Shown in pieces: positions 1-11,561 of a stretch of 64,000 nt of DNA. Under the pieces are notes generated by a model that saw only the letters and a program-made list of their open reading frames with translations, did no database searches and was not told the DNA's origin. Source of the DNA: Paragyromitra xinjiangensis (Eukaryota > Ascomycota > Pezizomycetes > Pezizales > Discinaceae); the NCBI GenBank assembly GCA_038503065.1, contig JBCAMK010000003.1, forward strand, positions 2,852,001 to 2,916,000. Reading direction: 5' to 3'. The translations under genes and the position numbers were made by a program. Each line of letters starts with the position of its first letter. The first letter of the stretch is position 1.

Positions 1-899
1 CTGCCCCATCAGTCAAGAAAGGCAAGGCGAAAGAGAAAGATAAGAGCAAAGGTGGCAGGAGGAAAGCATTACTGGCAACATATGAGCCGGATAAAAGGCT
101 TGAGGTTAATTACAAAAATTTACCCGCGTTGAAACATTCGCTAACATCTGGATATAGTCTTGGCTAAAAGTGAAGAAAGATTATGATTCTACAGCCGACA
201 CATTAGACTTAGTTCCAATTGCAGCTTGGCATGGTTTAGGAAGGAAGTCTAAATGGTACGTACTATCCAATACATTTTCATTATTCTCTCACCCGTCACC
301 AATAACTCTCTGTATCACAGGTGGTCGCCTATCCTCCTTGCAGTCCGCAACCCAGACACAGGCACCTTCGAAGCGGTCTGCAAGTGTATGTCTGGGTTTA
401 CAGATAAATATTACGCTGAAATGAGAGAATACTACGACGGCGACGAGGGCTCTGAGAATAACATAAACACTTCGAAGCGTAAAAAGGCCTACTACGAAAC
501 TTCACTGCGCCCCGCAATTTGGTTTGAACCGAAAGAAGTTTGGGAAATCGCATTCGCAGATATTACTTTAAGTCCAACCTACTCTGCGGCGATGGGGCTA
601 ATCAGCGAGGAGAGGGGTTTGAGCCTCAGGTTCCCAAGATTTTTAAGGAAAAGAGATGACAAGGGAATCGAGGAAGCTAGCACGCCACAGTTTTTGGCTG
701 GTATGTCGATACATTTACCTTTCCGCCATATCTTAATCAATTGAGCCTACCATCGGATATCTAGCTAATAAATGCTTGGGTAGATCTATATTCAAAACAA
801 GAAGAAGGAGAAAGAAAGAGACCCAGTCAGATAGTGGGCGAGGTAGAAGATATCGAAGAACTCGAGGATGAGATTAAAGATATAGAGGCCAATTTTTAA
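1..899 (+). CDS. cdc9: DNA ligase I (ATP-dependent), C-terminal part
   Basis: Seals nicks in nuclear DNA, mainly Okazaki fragments, by adenylylation of the ligase. Only the 3' end is present; the gene runs off the left edge. Exons are 1-104 (first full codon at 3), 158-255, 321-700 and 784-899 (stop TAA 897-899), which join in phase to 232 codons. Seen: a lysine-rich linker, YEPDKRLE followed after the first intron by SWLKVKKDY (nucleotidyltransferase motif V region), DTLDLVPIAAWHG, and RFPRFLRKRDDK (motif VI in the OB fold). The tail LADLYSKQE plus an acidic end is typical of fungal Cdc9. The first intron has a weak GTTAAT donor but a good CTAAC branch and TAG acceptor, and only its removal restores the motif. 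Identification is firm. Confidence 0.93.
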
Positions 900-3070
900 A
901 GTAGCCTTATAACGATACAGTATTTATCTACATGATGGAAAAACTCGTCTTTGTATTCCGAAAGTGGCTCTCCCTCCTAAATTATTTCCCTAGATATTAA
1001 TACCAGCCACATTCACCAGCACAATTGTAGAATACCTTCTGTTTCATGGAACCCAAGAATATCATCTATAGGAATATTATCCACGTTGTGATATCATTGT
1101 GCATCATGGGTTCACTCCCCGGATTCATTCTCCTCGAGCACTCCTCGGAGTGGCACCAGCATCGCCCACCACACAGCCTACCAGATATATTTTAACCCTA
1201 TAGTCCATCCTTCTCCGAAGAATCTAAGAGCACTATCACAAGTTTGTACTCAATCGCGAGATTTTCTGAAATCGTTCCCCACGGGGAGTATTTTCGAGCA
1301 AAACGACTGACCGGTGAGCACGAATGTAAACCCACTCCCCGTGGTCAACCATCCACAAGCACTGCAGAAGAAAAAAAAAGCAAAAGCGTACGTTCTCTCG
1401 ATTAGAGCCAAAATTGCGCAATATAACCTTTTTCTAATCAAAATTAAACTTTCCTACGGCGAAAAAAGCCCCAGAAATCTTGGACCTATGGAAGCCACAT
1501 GTTTTCAGCTCTAGCCATCTGATAATGATCAGAAACGGACAGCAATTACGCATTGATGATAACTCAAGCGAAACAAAAGATTTATAAAAAAAAGGTAGAT
1601 GAACCATACCTGTCTCTCATCTCCTCTATCTTCAAGACACCCACAGTCGCGGTCGGGTAGATGCATGACGGAACTTAGCTACACCCGCCTGGGAAGCCCA
1701 TTACCGGGACTGTGCCTCAGAACCAATACATTTAGGGAATTAATATAGGGCGCATAAAAGTCTAGATATTAGAGGTAGACATACCCTTTACGGCTGCAGC
1801 GAGGCATCCCTGCTGTGATCCGGCCAAACGTAGAACAAGGTTAGACCCAAAAATTTGGTGATATCCTGCCAACACCCGTCTTGGGGCTTTTTTAGCCAAG
1901 GCACCCTATATAAGGTCAGTATATTTTGTTCCGAAAAATAGGAGAACGGAAAACAAGGTGATAAAGTGATACAGTACTTACTGTCTATTGCTTTCAGCGA
2001 ATCTGTGGTACACACACTCATTGATGAACCACTGCTATCCCTAGGGTGTCTTTGCTACCGATGTTGTAGAAAAGGGCGAAGTAGAGAGATAAGTCGATTA
2101 CCACCCAATTTATAGTTCAGAAAGCAGCGGATAGAAGCAGCACTACTAATGCCCAGTTAGTGATAGTTTACAATGTTTTATCGATATCATCATAGAATGA
2201 AGAAGGGTGTGATAAACCTGAAGCATGATTATAGGTGTAGGTGCCCCACCAGGAAAGGCTATGATACGCAGTAAAGGGTTGGGCACGAGACCAAGTGACT
2301 ACAGAAAAGAGAAAAAAACTCGCTGCATTCGATGGAAAGGCAGGATTGGGGGACTCGTTCTAGAGTTTATCACGCACTAACTCCTAGGCAAGCACTAAAG
2401 CAAGATCCCGAACAGCACGGCAGCCGCAAAGTTCCATCGCAGTCCCACATCAATTCTCGTCATCCAACACCCCTGAATAGATAAACCAACAAGTGCCAAG
2501 ATACGAGTGACATCCTATGAACTAATGCAAACTCCGAGTCTACACTCTCTAATGTATAGATCACTAATAGCGAAATCCATTCCCAATATAAATTGCCCCT
2601 TTCCTTTCAAGTCTTCGTCCATAAGAATAGTCAAGCACATTATGCTGAATCACGACAAATCACTCGCCCTTTCACAAAGCTCAAGTCGTAGGAACTGGCC
2701 CAAACACGATGAACTTGCCTGATTCCACCTTTCAGTAGCCTATCTACAGCCACTAAGGGTAAAACAGAAGCTTTTTTGCACGGCTTGATCGTTTATTTTT
2801 GAACACTGGCTAAGGGAATTTCAACAGAAAAACTTGAAGAGACAAATTATCACGTTTGTTATTTAGGCTGAGAAATATACAATCGCGCTGAGGTTTGGAT
2901 AAAACCATCGTTTTCTAAAACAAAAAGGACGACCTTTTCCGATTGTAAGGTGGCAGGGAGTAGACGCAAAAGCTCAGGCTGATTGGTTAAGATGACCAGA
3001 GAAAAGGCAGGAAAACACGAAGGAACACATCAACAAGGCTGCAGAAACTCGAAGAAGGAACTCGCACTCA
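900..3070. other. intergenic spacer, no gene recognised
   Basis: About 2.2 kb between the 3' ends of the ligase and Yippee-like genes, which converge on it. Frames on both strands are short and broken (longest under 80 codons), with no motif I recognise and no clear terminal repeats. An A9 run lies near 1370. It reads as decayed non-coding sequence. Confidence 0.5.
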
Positions 3071-3913
3071 TCAACTTCCCTTTCCTAGCCTTCGCTCCTC
3101 TTTTAGCTTCCTTCTTCTCAGAGCTGTCTCTTTCGTCCAAACCCCTAAAAACAAGTCCTCAAGCTCGTTCTCATCCTGAGTATCAACCTCGATATCCTCT
3201 TCCCCTTTGATCTCTCCCTTTCTCTCTACTTCGATATTCTCAATGCCCTTACCGCCATCCCAATGATTCACTTTCACAACTCTCTCACGCTCCAGGATAT
3301 ATTTCCCGATTTTGTAACGCTGGTCCTCTTCTTCAGCATCGACATATTTCCAGCCAAGGACCGTGGTGCACAAAGCACACGAGATATCAGCGACGGTGTG
3401 CATGCCAGTGACTAGTGGGCGAGGAATAGGTTTCGAGAGCGTAATTCGAGGCGTCTCTAGATGTGAAAGAAGGTATGCACGACCGTAGCGCCCCGTGAAG
3501 CCTATTTCCCACAAATCATTAGGACAAATGTGACATACATCAGCAGGTAATGTAAAGGAGTCATCAGATAGGATCACAGGTGACTATATACGAGTAAGGG
3601 AGCTATGCACACCTTTTGAGATGATACTCGATGCAAAACACAAATCACTCTGACATTCCCGACATTTCAAGTACTGGGTATGTCCATGTAACGTTCTCTC
3701 TCCATCCGAAACTTCACTTTCATCTGGCGCGTTCTTTACATGCTTCTTCTTCTTCTTCGCCTTTAACTTCGCCGCCTGCAACTTCTTAACCTCCACAGCG
3801 TCGTTGGGGTTTGTTTTCGTTCTGCGAAAGAACGGTATAGGCGGCAATAGGTATAGCGGGAACTGCAAGCCCGACTCAGACGAGCCAACACGCGTTGAGG
3901 CTTGTTTAGCCAT
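3071..3913 (-). CDS. Yippee/Mis18-type zinc-binding protein
   Basis: A 243-residue member of the Yippee family, small zinc-binding proteins (yeast Moh1) with no settled biochemical function. The model is complement(3613-3913, 3071-3501), with a 111-bp intron at 3502-3612; the exons sum to 732 nt in phase. The intron splits the Yippee domain: exon 1 ends YLKCRECQSDLC...IISK and exon 2 starts GFTGRYGRAYL. Two zinc pairs are visible, CREC and CALC, followed by TTVLGWKY, then YKIGKYILE. N-terminally there is the PLYLLPPIPF segment seen in fungal members and a lysine-rich stretch. The C-terminal acidic/basic tail of about 75 residues is longer than in the minimal family. Start is the first ATG of exon 1. 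Confidence 0.88.
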
Positions 3914-4543
3914 GACGATGAGGTGAGATTATTACGATCGCGGCTGATGGCTTCACGATAGAAGCTAAAGAGACAAGGCAGCAAGAAGGAAGGGAGGTGA
4001 CAATGTACTCTATAATTCTCAAGCAGTGGGTTATCGTCAATCGAGCTGCACGGGCGCGCATGACGAGCTGATGCATACTGTGTGACATTGGCAGCAGCAA
4101 GTCTACCAAGCGACTTTTTCACCCTCCCTCCTCATGCACTGACGGACCACTGACGATGAGGGGGGTTATCGTATCGGCTTATCGCGATTGGTGGCTGAAT
4201 TGGGTGCCTTTAGCGAGTGGAACTGGGTCAGGGTGGCGGATTGGTTGGTGTGGTGCATTGCAGTGAAACATGCAGCTCGGAATTGGCCCCGGAAATTCGG
4301 GAGTGATTTGTCGGCCGAAGAATTGCTTTTCGGGGAATAAACAACTGTTTCGGAGAAGAAAATTGTCTCGACAGTGTTGTAGAGTTTCTCTAGACAGAAA
4401 AATCATTTCTTTTTTGGAAACATCACCAGTATGCATTGCTACCCCGCATATTATCTAGGATCCGTAAAGGAAATTACCACACATGGTCGAAGCACAGTAC
4501 ATAATATAACAAGCAAAAAAGTCCATAACCCTTCATCTACAAT
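3914..4543. other. spacer: promoter side of the Yippee-like gene
   Basis: Lies upstream of the Yippee-like gene (-) and downstream of the small gene at 4544-4962 (-), so it must hold one promoter and one 3' UTR. No convincing frame, repeat or RNA gene is seen. Confidence 0.5.
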
Positions 4544-4962
4544 TTATACAGTACCACAAGATAATTTATTCAACGCCTTCTTAATTGCTCCATCCTTAGT
4601 TTTTCCATCATCAGGGTTTTCTTTAACATCAAGTCCACTATACATCTCCGCCTGAGCCTGCTCGGCATGCTGTTCCCGCGCACGCTTGTTGTGGTGAGGA
4701 CCGGGGATATGTGATCGACGATGATGCGCTTTGTCTTCTATGACCCTCGTGTCAAGTTCCTCGTTTGGAGCAGTTTGCGCATCTTCATGTGGGAGTGTCG
4801 TGTTCCGTTCTCTATTTGTAATGTTAATTGATAGTCATACAGTGATCTCAGATGCAACGTAAGGAAAGAGACGAACGTTGAAAATGGCTCAGGGAACCCA
4901 GTCTCTCGGGTACCCTGACTGCTTATGTTTATATCATTCCCAGCTTGCTCGTTGATAGGCAT
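4544..4962 (-). CDS. small hydrophilic protein of unknown function
   Basis: I do not recognise this gene. The two-exon model complement(4859-4962, 4544-4811) gives 123 residues; the 47-bp intron 4812-4858 has an unusual GTTGCA donor, an ATTAAC branch-like element and an AAATAG acceptor, and the phases fit. The second exon is a clean 89-codon frame rich in H, R, E, A and K (for example HHRRSHIPGPHHNKRAREQ), ending KKALNKLSCGTV. No signal peptide or membrane segment is visible. The start at 4960-4962 (MPINEQAG) is the first ATG in the exon 1 frame; an extra upstream exon cannot be excluded. Exon 2 is better supported than exon 1. Confidence 0.5.
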
Positions 4963-6425
4963 TTCTTGTAGTGGTAGAGAATTCAGTCGCAAGTCAAATT
5001 GAAATATAATTAATGCAAGGGGTATCGTTCTTCGGGTTGTTACTTTTGTGGTGTAGAATACGCATGATGAAGAGATTCACAATTCTTTTATACTGGAGAA
5101 TATGTCTCGAGTACCTTTCAATTCCTTGCGGTGATCGCTATAGCAGGGAGGGACTGGTGATGTGGGTGGCTTTTTTGTTGCAGGGCAGCGAACGAGTGAC
5201 GTCAGGTGTCTTGATTATTGGCGACATCATTGCGGTTGCTGCTAACATATATGTGCTTTGGGCAAAATAAATACAGCCGACCGGGTTCTGTTATGTACGA
5301 GCAGAAACCCTTATGAATTCACATATACCCTATCCGGAAGACTTTGGATGATAACCACATTTTATACATTTGGATATTGCGAATTTACTATGTACCCGGG
5401 CTGCTGGGTCCATCTTATCTGATGACATCTGATTAGCCAGGGACGAACAAACAACTCGAAACAAACTCTCGCTGAGCAGATACTCGGTCCCAATGAACAA
5501 AAAGGGTCTCGAGCAAGATGCAGCGTCCAACCGATCCAAAGCCACCTTACACAGCAGGAAGCTCGAAAGTGCTTCGAGAGAAACAATCCATGAAGCGATG
5601 CAGGTCTGCCACCTGCAATTCGAACCCTTGGTTCCAGCGTTCCGGATTGGCCTCCACGTGCACTCGCTGGAGCTTGTCGCCCCGGTTAAGGAAGCTCCTG
5701 GCGGGTTAAGCGGCAATGGTTCACATAAAACGGTTGCCAGACCTCGGTGCTGGTTGGTTGGCCGTTTCCGGTGTTCTTGGTGTCTTGTTCTACTAGCCTG
5801 TCATATTTTTTCCCTTCACTCCTTTTTTGTTTTTGTTTATTTTTCTATTTCTACCTGTGAAAACCGTTGAAGTTTGGGAAAGAGCGAACGATTTATCCTG
5901 ATTTCGGAAGCAATTGTTCTGCACAAGGGACGAATAATCTATACAGTAAATTGCATGCACTGCTTGCCTGCCTGCGAATTCAGGCGACCCGTTTAGAAGA
6001 CCTGTAGAGAGTTCTCGTTCCGTCCAGATTATTTTCGGACCAACCGCATCTCTGCATGCACTAAAGGTTGGTCCTAAAGTTATCGCTAGTTGTCCGAACG
6101 CCACCGAGTGAAGGAGACACCATAAAGTCAAAGCTCGCCCTCCACTTCCGTGACCGTTCGTTGATTATTCCTGGCTGTCGCTTCTTGCCTGGATTTCTTC
6201 CCTGTGCTTGACAGCAAAGATCTTCGTCTTCTCCACAGACCCTCAGACTCTCCGCTTGATCTACCTATTCGCCACTACCTAAATAACCCACCCTCGTCTC
6301 CAGGCTTTTTGTTTTCGTCAAGGAAAAAAAAGTCAAACGCAACCTCCCCAACCTCTCGACAAACCCTAAGAAAAAAAAAGAAACCCTTTTTAAGAACTAA
6401 AGCCGCACCGCGAGACTTAAGGATT
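4963..6425. other. divergent spacer and long antizyme leader
   Basis: Lies between the divergent small gene (-) and the antizyme gene (+). A plus-strand ATG frame at 5013-5270 (85 codons, two hydrophobic stretches) and overlapping frames at 5330-5870 show no recognisable motif and are not called. The last roughly 250 bases are C/T- and A-rich like a fungal 5' UTR, so the antizyme transcript probably has a long leader. Confidence 0.45.
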
Positions 6426-7512
6426 ATGGCGATGATGAGTAGTAAACCCAGTAGTAGTAGTAATAATCATCATCAAAGCACCATGGTTCCTGCTGTGAGG
6501 GCTCGCATCGAAGCTAGCTGTTACGCTACCTCAAAGTCTTCTCCTACGGGCATCCAAGCTTTCCATTATTCTTCGACCGGCGCTGACGGTAAATCTCTCT
6601 TCTCCTCTCCTCTCCCTCAAGATCAATCTTGCTAATTTCAAGCAGGGGTCCAGTGGCGCTCCTGAGGCATGCTCGGGATATCCTTCAAGTCCTCCTTTCC
6701 ATCGGCGCACCGCACAGCGCGCCGCTAACACAGGAAAGGGGGCATCGAGAACCATCGCAAAGGAGTGTGAGAGACTTCTTTGTAGAGACATGAAACGAAT
6801 TTTCCTTGGTGGAGGGAACAATTCGAGGAGTGTTTCTGATTCTAATTCGATGGGCTCGATTTTTTACAATGGCAATAATAACAACAATAACAATGCTAGC
6901 GATCACGGTCTTTACAGTGGAGGGAAAAGCGAAATGCAATTTATCGAAGTGTGGGACTACATGGGCGGGGCGAGCTTCAGAGGGTTCGTAGCAGAGAAGG
7001 TCGGGAGGGGTAGGGTTGAGAAGACACTGTTTTTGTTCTTTGAGAACGTTGAAGGGACGCAGTTGAAACATGGGTATGTGCTCACTATTTTTGTTTTGTT
7101 TTGTTGGTTCTTTTGCTGACATGGCAGCCACAGCTTAATCGCTCTAATCGAGCTTGCAACCGAATGTTTCAATTGCGACCGCCTCGTCATTTGTTTGGAT
7201 AGAAAAACAGATGGACTTCGTATGCTTCCCCACACTTTTCCTTTTTTTTGATCCAGTACCCTGACCTGCTTCCCCACAGACAACCTTATCCGCGATTTCG
7301 GCTGGGTCGGTTTCGAACTCATCACCCTCGCCCACTGGTTACCCCCACCTTCTATGAATAACGACGTCTCGTCAATCAGGAGTGACAGCTTCTCTTCCAA
7401 TAGCTCTGGACGCAGTGGCAGCTTCTCCAGCATATGTTCGAACTCTTCATCGTCGTCTTCAGATGATGACGTCACGAGTGAGGAGTGGATATTTGTTGGA
7501 ATGGAGCTGTAA
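6426..7512 (+). CDS. ornithine decarboxylase antizyme (+1 frameshift gene)
   Basis: Antizyme binds ornithine decarboxylase monomers, blocks them and sends them to the proteasome, closing the polyamine feedback loop. ORF1 is 6426-6588 plus 6646-6662, ending with TCC just before a TGA at 6663-6665. ORF2 continues in the +1 frame as 6664-7073, 7128-7219 and 7280-7512. All exon phases fit, giving 60 + 244 residues. Family hallmarks in ORF2 are FIEVWDYMGG, KTLFLFFENVEG, HGHSLIALIELATECF, DRLVICLDR, LIRDFGWVGFELITLAHW and the terminal EEWIFVGMEL. The intron at 6589-6645 lies just upstream of the shift site. Two low-complexity inserts stand out: an Asn run near 6870-6895, and a Ser/Asn/Asp-rich loop of about 45 residues between LAHW and EEW. 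Start is the ATG at 6426; ATGs at 6432 and 6435 are also possible. Confidence 0.93.
6660..6665 (+). promoter_or_regulatory. programmed +1 ribosomal frameshift site (TCC TGA)
   Basis: In the zero frame the spliced ORF1 reads ...GTC CAG TGG CGC TCC TGA. Skipping the T at 6663 continues with GAG GCA TGC into ORF2, which carries the conserved antizyme domain. TCC-TGA is the classic antizyme shift site, where high polyamine favours +1 slippage over termination. The next base is G. Confidence 0.9.
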
Positions 7513-8894
7513 GTTAGTACAAAAAATAATGGTCTTGGGAATGGTTCATTCTTTTCTTGCTTGAGAATTTCTATTTTCCGGCTAGGGTTCATTTACGGTT
7601 GTTTGCTCTGTCTATATCTATTTTTTTTCTTTCGTTCATCATTGGTGTGAGATTACGGTGTGGATTACGATGTCATGATTTTTTTATCTTTCGTTTTTAT
7701 CAGCTATCTCCATTTCTTTGTTTTGTTGGCTTTTTGGTTTTTTCCCTTTCCTTTCTGCATGGTCGAATGTTTTCTGTGTACGCCCCTACAGTCTTTTTAG
7801 TGGGTGGGGTAGCCAGGGCATACTGGCCGTCCGGTGCAACGGGTTGGATAGCTTTGTGTTTTTTTTTGATCTTTCCTTCTTTCCTTGCCAAAAATATTTG
7901 TCATAAGTGGAAATGGAAACAGTTGAAATCTCAATTATCATCGAAGCACCTGAGGACTCCGTTGGGCCGTAAAATAGACCCTTTAATACCGTCGGGCCGG
8001 TATGCCTCTGCCGTCAGCGTTTACCCACCGGTTTTCTTTCTGGGTTCCAGAATGATAGCAGGCTGCATACTTATCGCACCCCTTACACGCATTCCGCATG
8101 CTGGTGTATCACCGCAGCAGGTTTGGGATGCAACGAAACAAGAGGAAACCGATGCATGCCCGACGTAACGGTCTTTACGTTTGCATGCACATCTCGGCCG
8201 ACCCCGGAATTTGAGCCGGGCTGGATAATGATGGCTAACTGCGCATGAAGAAATTGATACCCATATGTAGTGCAATAAGGATTATCATGCCTTGCGCTTC
8301 TAACTTATGTTTTCCCCAATTGGACGTTGGTGGGTGGGGAGCTGGAGATCACGGTTAAGTAGACGCGCGGCGTGACCATTTGCATGGAAAATTCGGGGTT
8401 GTTCTTGTATTCTTTTTTGTTTCTCGTGCTTCGAAATAGGACTGGAGGGGAGATTCATGGTTGATCACTCGAATGTGTGGCCTCGTGTTTGTGTTTCCGT
8501 TGGCCGTGTAGGTCTTATTGGGGGAGGCCGCATCTATTCTCATTAGAAATCGTTTCTGATAATGGGAATGATTTCCGGGATGGATTCTCTGGTGCTGTGC
8601 TTGGAATGTCTCTTGGTACAGTAGTGAAAGTGAACCATTGGTGAGAGCGGAAAATATCATAGCGTCTACAACCTTGTGAAAGACATTTCCGGAGTCTCAC
8701 AGACATGATCTCCGCTGGATACACCCCGGAAAATATTAATATATTTCAAATGCTGTTAAGCGGTTATTGCCAATTACCATCTCCGAGAAACATTGTTTCA
8801 TTCCCATGGGCGCTAAACCCATGAGCCGCACACGTGAGTCCACTGCTTAGGTACAACCCCACGTTACCTAGGAACCCCGAGACCAACAACCACC
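7513..8894. other. spacer: antizyme 3' UTR and SEC6 promoter
   Basis: T-rich sequence with runs of T from about 7560 to 7900 looks like 3' UTR and termination region. The rest has no convincing frame; long apparent frames here are open only through low complexity. No RNA gene or repeat is seen. Confidence 0.5.
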
Positions 8895-11561
8895 ATGGAC
8901 GAGGCCGATATCATCTCCGTTAAGCTCTCCGAGCTGCTGCGACACCCGGAGGTATCTTCTCTCTCCCTCGGGTTCACGCATACGATCGGTCTGGGACTAA
9001 TTGCCATGAGCTCGCTTCGTAGGACCTCGAGAAGATAGCTGCGCTGAAGTCGGAATTCACGCGGAAGAAGACACATGTTGACGCGCAGCTCAAGTCCGGG
9101 TTGCAGACCCAGGTGGAGGTCACACAGGTATGGAATGGAGGCTTCGGGATTGCTGGGGGAGGTTGCTGATGGGTGTAGGCTGGAATGCGGGCGATTAATG
9201 ATGGGCAGAAGACCCTGAGTGCTATTAAGGAGGAGATGGTTAAAGTATGTTGTTCTATTCTGTGGGTGATCACGGGCTCATTGGGGAGCTTTTGCTGATG
9301 CTGGTGCTTGGTAGATAGATAAACTATGCGCGGAAGCAGAGAACATGATCCACGAATTCCCGCTCATTAACAAGGTGTGAAAGCTGTCCTCTAGTTCTGA
9401 GACAAATGGAGGATCCTGGGCTCACTGAGGGCAGATCTCGAAAATACATAGGAACTTTGTTGCGGTAGAGGAGATCAAGTCGAATTTTCAAGGTCTCGAC
9501 AACAGGCTGAACGAAGTGCGTCGCATGCTCGAGGAAGATTCTGGCGACTGTATGTCTACTTCTGCATTATCAAGTGACAAATGGGTGACTGATAGTTGGT
9601 ATTCTATAATCATAGCGCTGATCAACGAAATGCCGAACCTGTTACCTGTGCACTTCGCGATTACACAACTGCAAGACTTTAAGGCGGATGTCATGCACCA
9701 AAGTGAGCGCACAGATAATGATGTGAAGGCGACGCTTGAGAGCTACTTTGCGCCCCTAGAGGATACTATTGGTCTGTTTGACGAGAGGGTGGGAATTATC
9801 GCAATGAGTTTGATAGAGCTGGTCCGTGCGGGGAACAAGAGTTTGGTGGTGAGGCTGGCTAAGATTGTTGATGCTGAGGAAAGATCAGACGAAAAGGTGT
9901 TGGCTCTTCAAGAGGCTCAGACGTCGCATCAGGAGATCGCTTCAAGGTATGTCTAGTGGTTACTATCTCAGGATCCCTCGGAGGCAATTCTAAACAGTTG
10001 TTTGGCTTCAAGGTTCAAATCAATACAGAAAGGACCGAAAGTCGCGAGAGGGTACAAGGAGAAATTCCTGGCATGCATCAAAGCATCTGTACAGGCAAAA
10101 TTCGATCAAGCAAAGGAAGAGTTTGAACAGGATTCCGAAGGCCTTGAAGAATCTGTGAACTGGTACTTTGATGACCTCCGCACGGTCAGAAATGAATTTA
10201 CCAAACTAGTTCCTCCTCGGTGGAAGATTTTTGATACATATCTCAAGATATATCACGATATGATGCACGATTTCTTGAAAGAGCAGATTGATAAACCAGA
10301 ACTGGATGGACAGAGCCTTCTCAGTATCATTCGCTGGAATAGTGGGTATGGTAAGGGCATGAAGACCCTCGGCGTCAAAATTGCGGACTTGAAGCCACAA
10401 GTGATAGACGGGAGAGAGGGCGATCTTCTCAAGGAGTACTCACAGCTCATCATCAAGAAGATGGAGGAATGGATGGACAATATCATTGCAGATGACACCA
10501 AAGACTTCGTCCAGCGGACCCATCAACCTAACGAGGAAGATGGCAAGTGGCATATGCCAAGCGTGCCGACTATGTTCACGATGATCAACCAACAGCTTAA
10601 CGTAGCACTCGATAGTAGCAAAGGGAACGTAGTCAGCGGTGTTGTAGACGAGTGTGTCCGTCTACTAAAGAATCGTCAATCGAAGTGGCAGCAGGTTATC
10701 TCCGAGGAAATCAGCAAGCATGTTAATGCGGTCACTAGGGAGGATCTGGAAGATCTGCCGGATGGAATCCTCGAATATATGATGGCAGTTGCCAACGACC
10801 AGATCCGCTGCGCAGCTTATGTTCAAGAGATCTCAGATCGTGTCGCGCCCCTGCTATCAAAGAAGTACGAGGACCTAATCCGAAGATCGCTCGAAGACGC
10901 TATGAATGGGTTCGTCGACTTGGCAACATACTGCCTTGCACAAATTATCGAGATCATTTTCAATGATTTGAAACCACCGATCAAGAACCTTTTCACCCCG
11001 TCTTGGTATAATGGTAACGATATGGATACAATGGTTACAACCATGCGCAGTTACATCGTCGACTTGTACCCCGGTCTCGATGACGATCTATTCCCGGCTT
11101 TCATGCACCAGCTATCAGAGAAGACGTGTGTTGCATACCTGGGCGCCGTTTATAATAAGGGTACAAAGTTTCGCAGCGCTGAAGCTGCAAACCAGATTCG
11201 CGCTGATGTAGGTGTGGGTTATGGATTCTTGACAGAGTTTGTCGACAGGGGCGAGGTTAAGGGTGTATGGACGGTGCTGGAACATTTCCTCGCGCTTATC
11301 TGCAGTGATAGGATGACACTAGGGGAAAAGTATGATGCGTTCAAGGAGGCGTATTGGGATCTACCGTTGTCATGGGTTGAGGCGGTATTGAAGAATCGTG
11401 AGGATAAAACAAAGGAGTTTATGGAGATTGTTAAAGCGAGACAACATTATACGCCTAGGGGAGCTGAACCGACTATTATGTCCAGGTATGCTTCCTTGCT
11501 TCCTGCTTACTTATATAGTCTTGAGATATGGTTTCTAACTGACCTTTGCAGGCTCCCATGA
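8895..11561 (+). CDS. sec6: exocyst complex subunit Sec6
   Basis: Sec6 is a core exocyst subunit that helps tether secretory vesicles to the plasma membrane at growth sites such as hyphal tips. Exons 8895-8951, 9023-9127, 9179-9244, 9315-9374, 9435-9549, 9616-9946, 10013-11485 and 11552-11561 sum to 2217 nt, 738 residues, close to the usual Sec6 length. The N-terminus (MDEADIISVKLSELLRHPE, then repeated helical segments such as IHRNFVAVEEIKSNF) is the coiled-coil part. The long exon holds the helical-bundle Sec6 domain (SIQKGPKVARGYKEKF, YFDDLRTV, TPSWYNGNDMDTMVTT). The last intron, 11486-11551, is a multiple of three with no stop, so retention would simply insert 22 residues before the terminal RLP. 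The intron at 9947-10012 has two in-frame acceptors. Confidence 0.93.

Noticed and set aside
5013..5270. 85-codon ATG frame with two hydrophobic stretches
   Set aside because: No motif, no family resemblance, and it lies in the long region between divergent promoters; chance frames of this size are common here.
5330..5870. Overlapping frames on both strands of 125-128 codons
   Set aside because: Both strands are open over the same bases, composition is random-looking, and no splice pattern or motif supports either.
6957..7592. 211-codon minus-strand frame
   Set aside because: It is the shadow of the antizyme exons and introns, whose plus-strand reading has clear conserved motifs.
7557..8168. 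203-codon plus-strand frame downstream of antizyme
   Set aside because: Open mainly because of T-rich (Phe/Leu/Ser) composition in the 3' UTR region; no domain.
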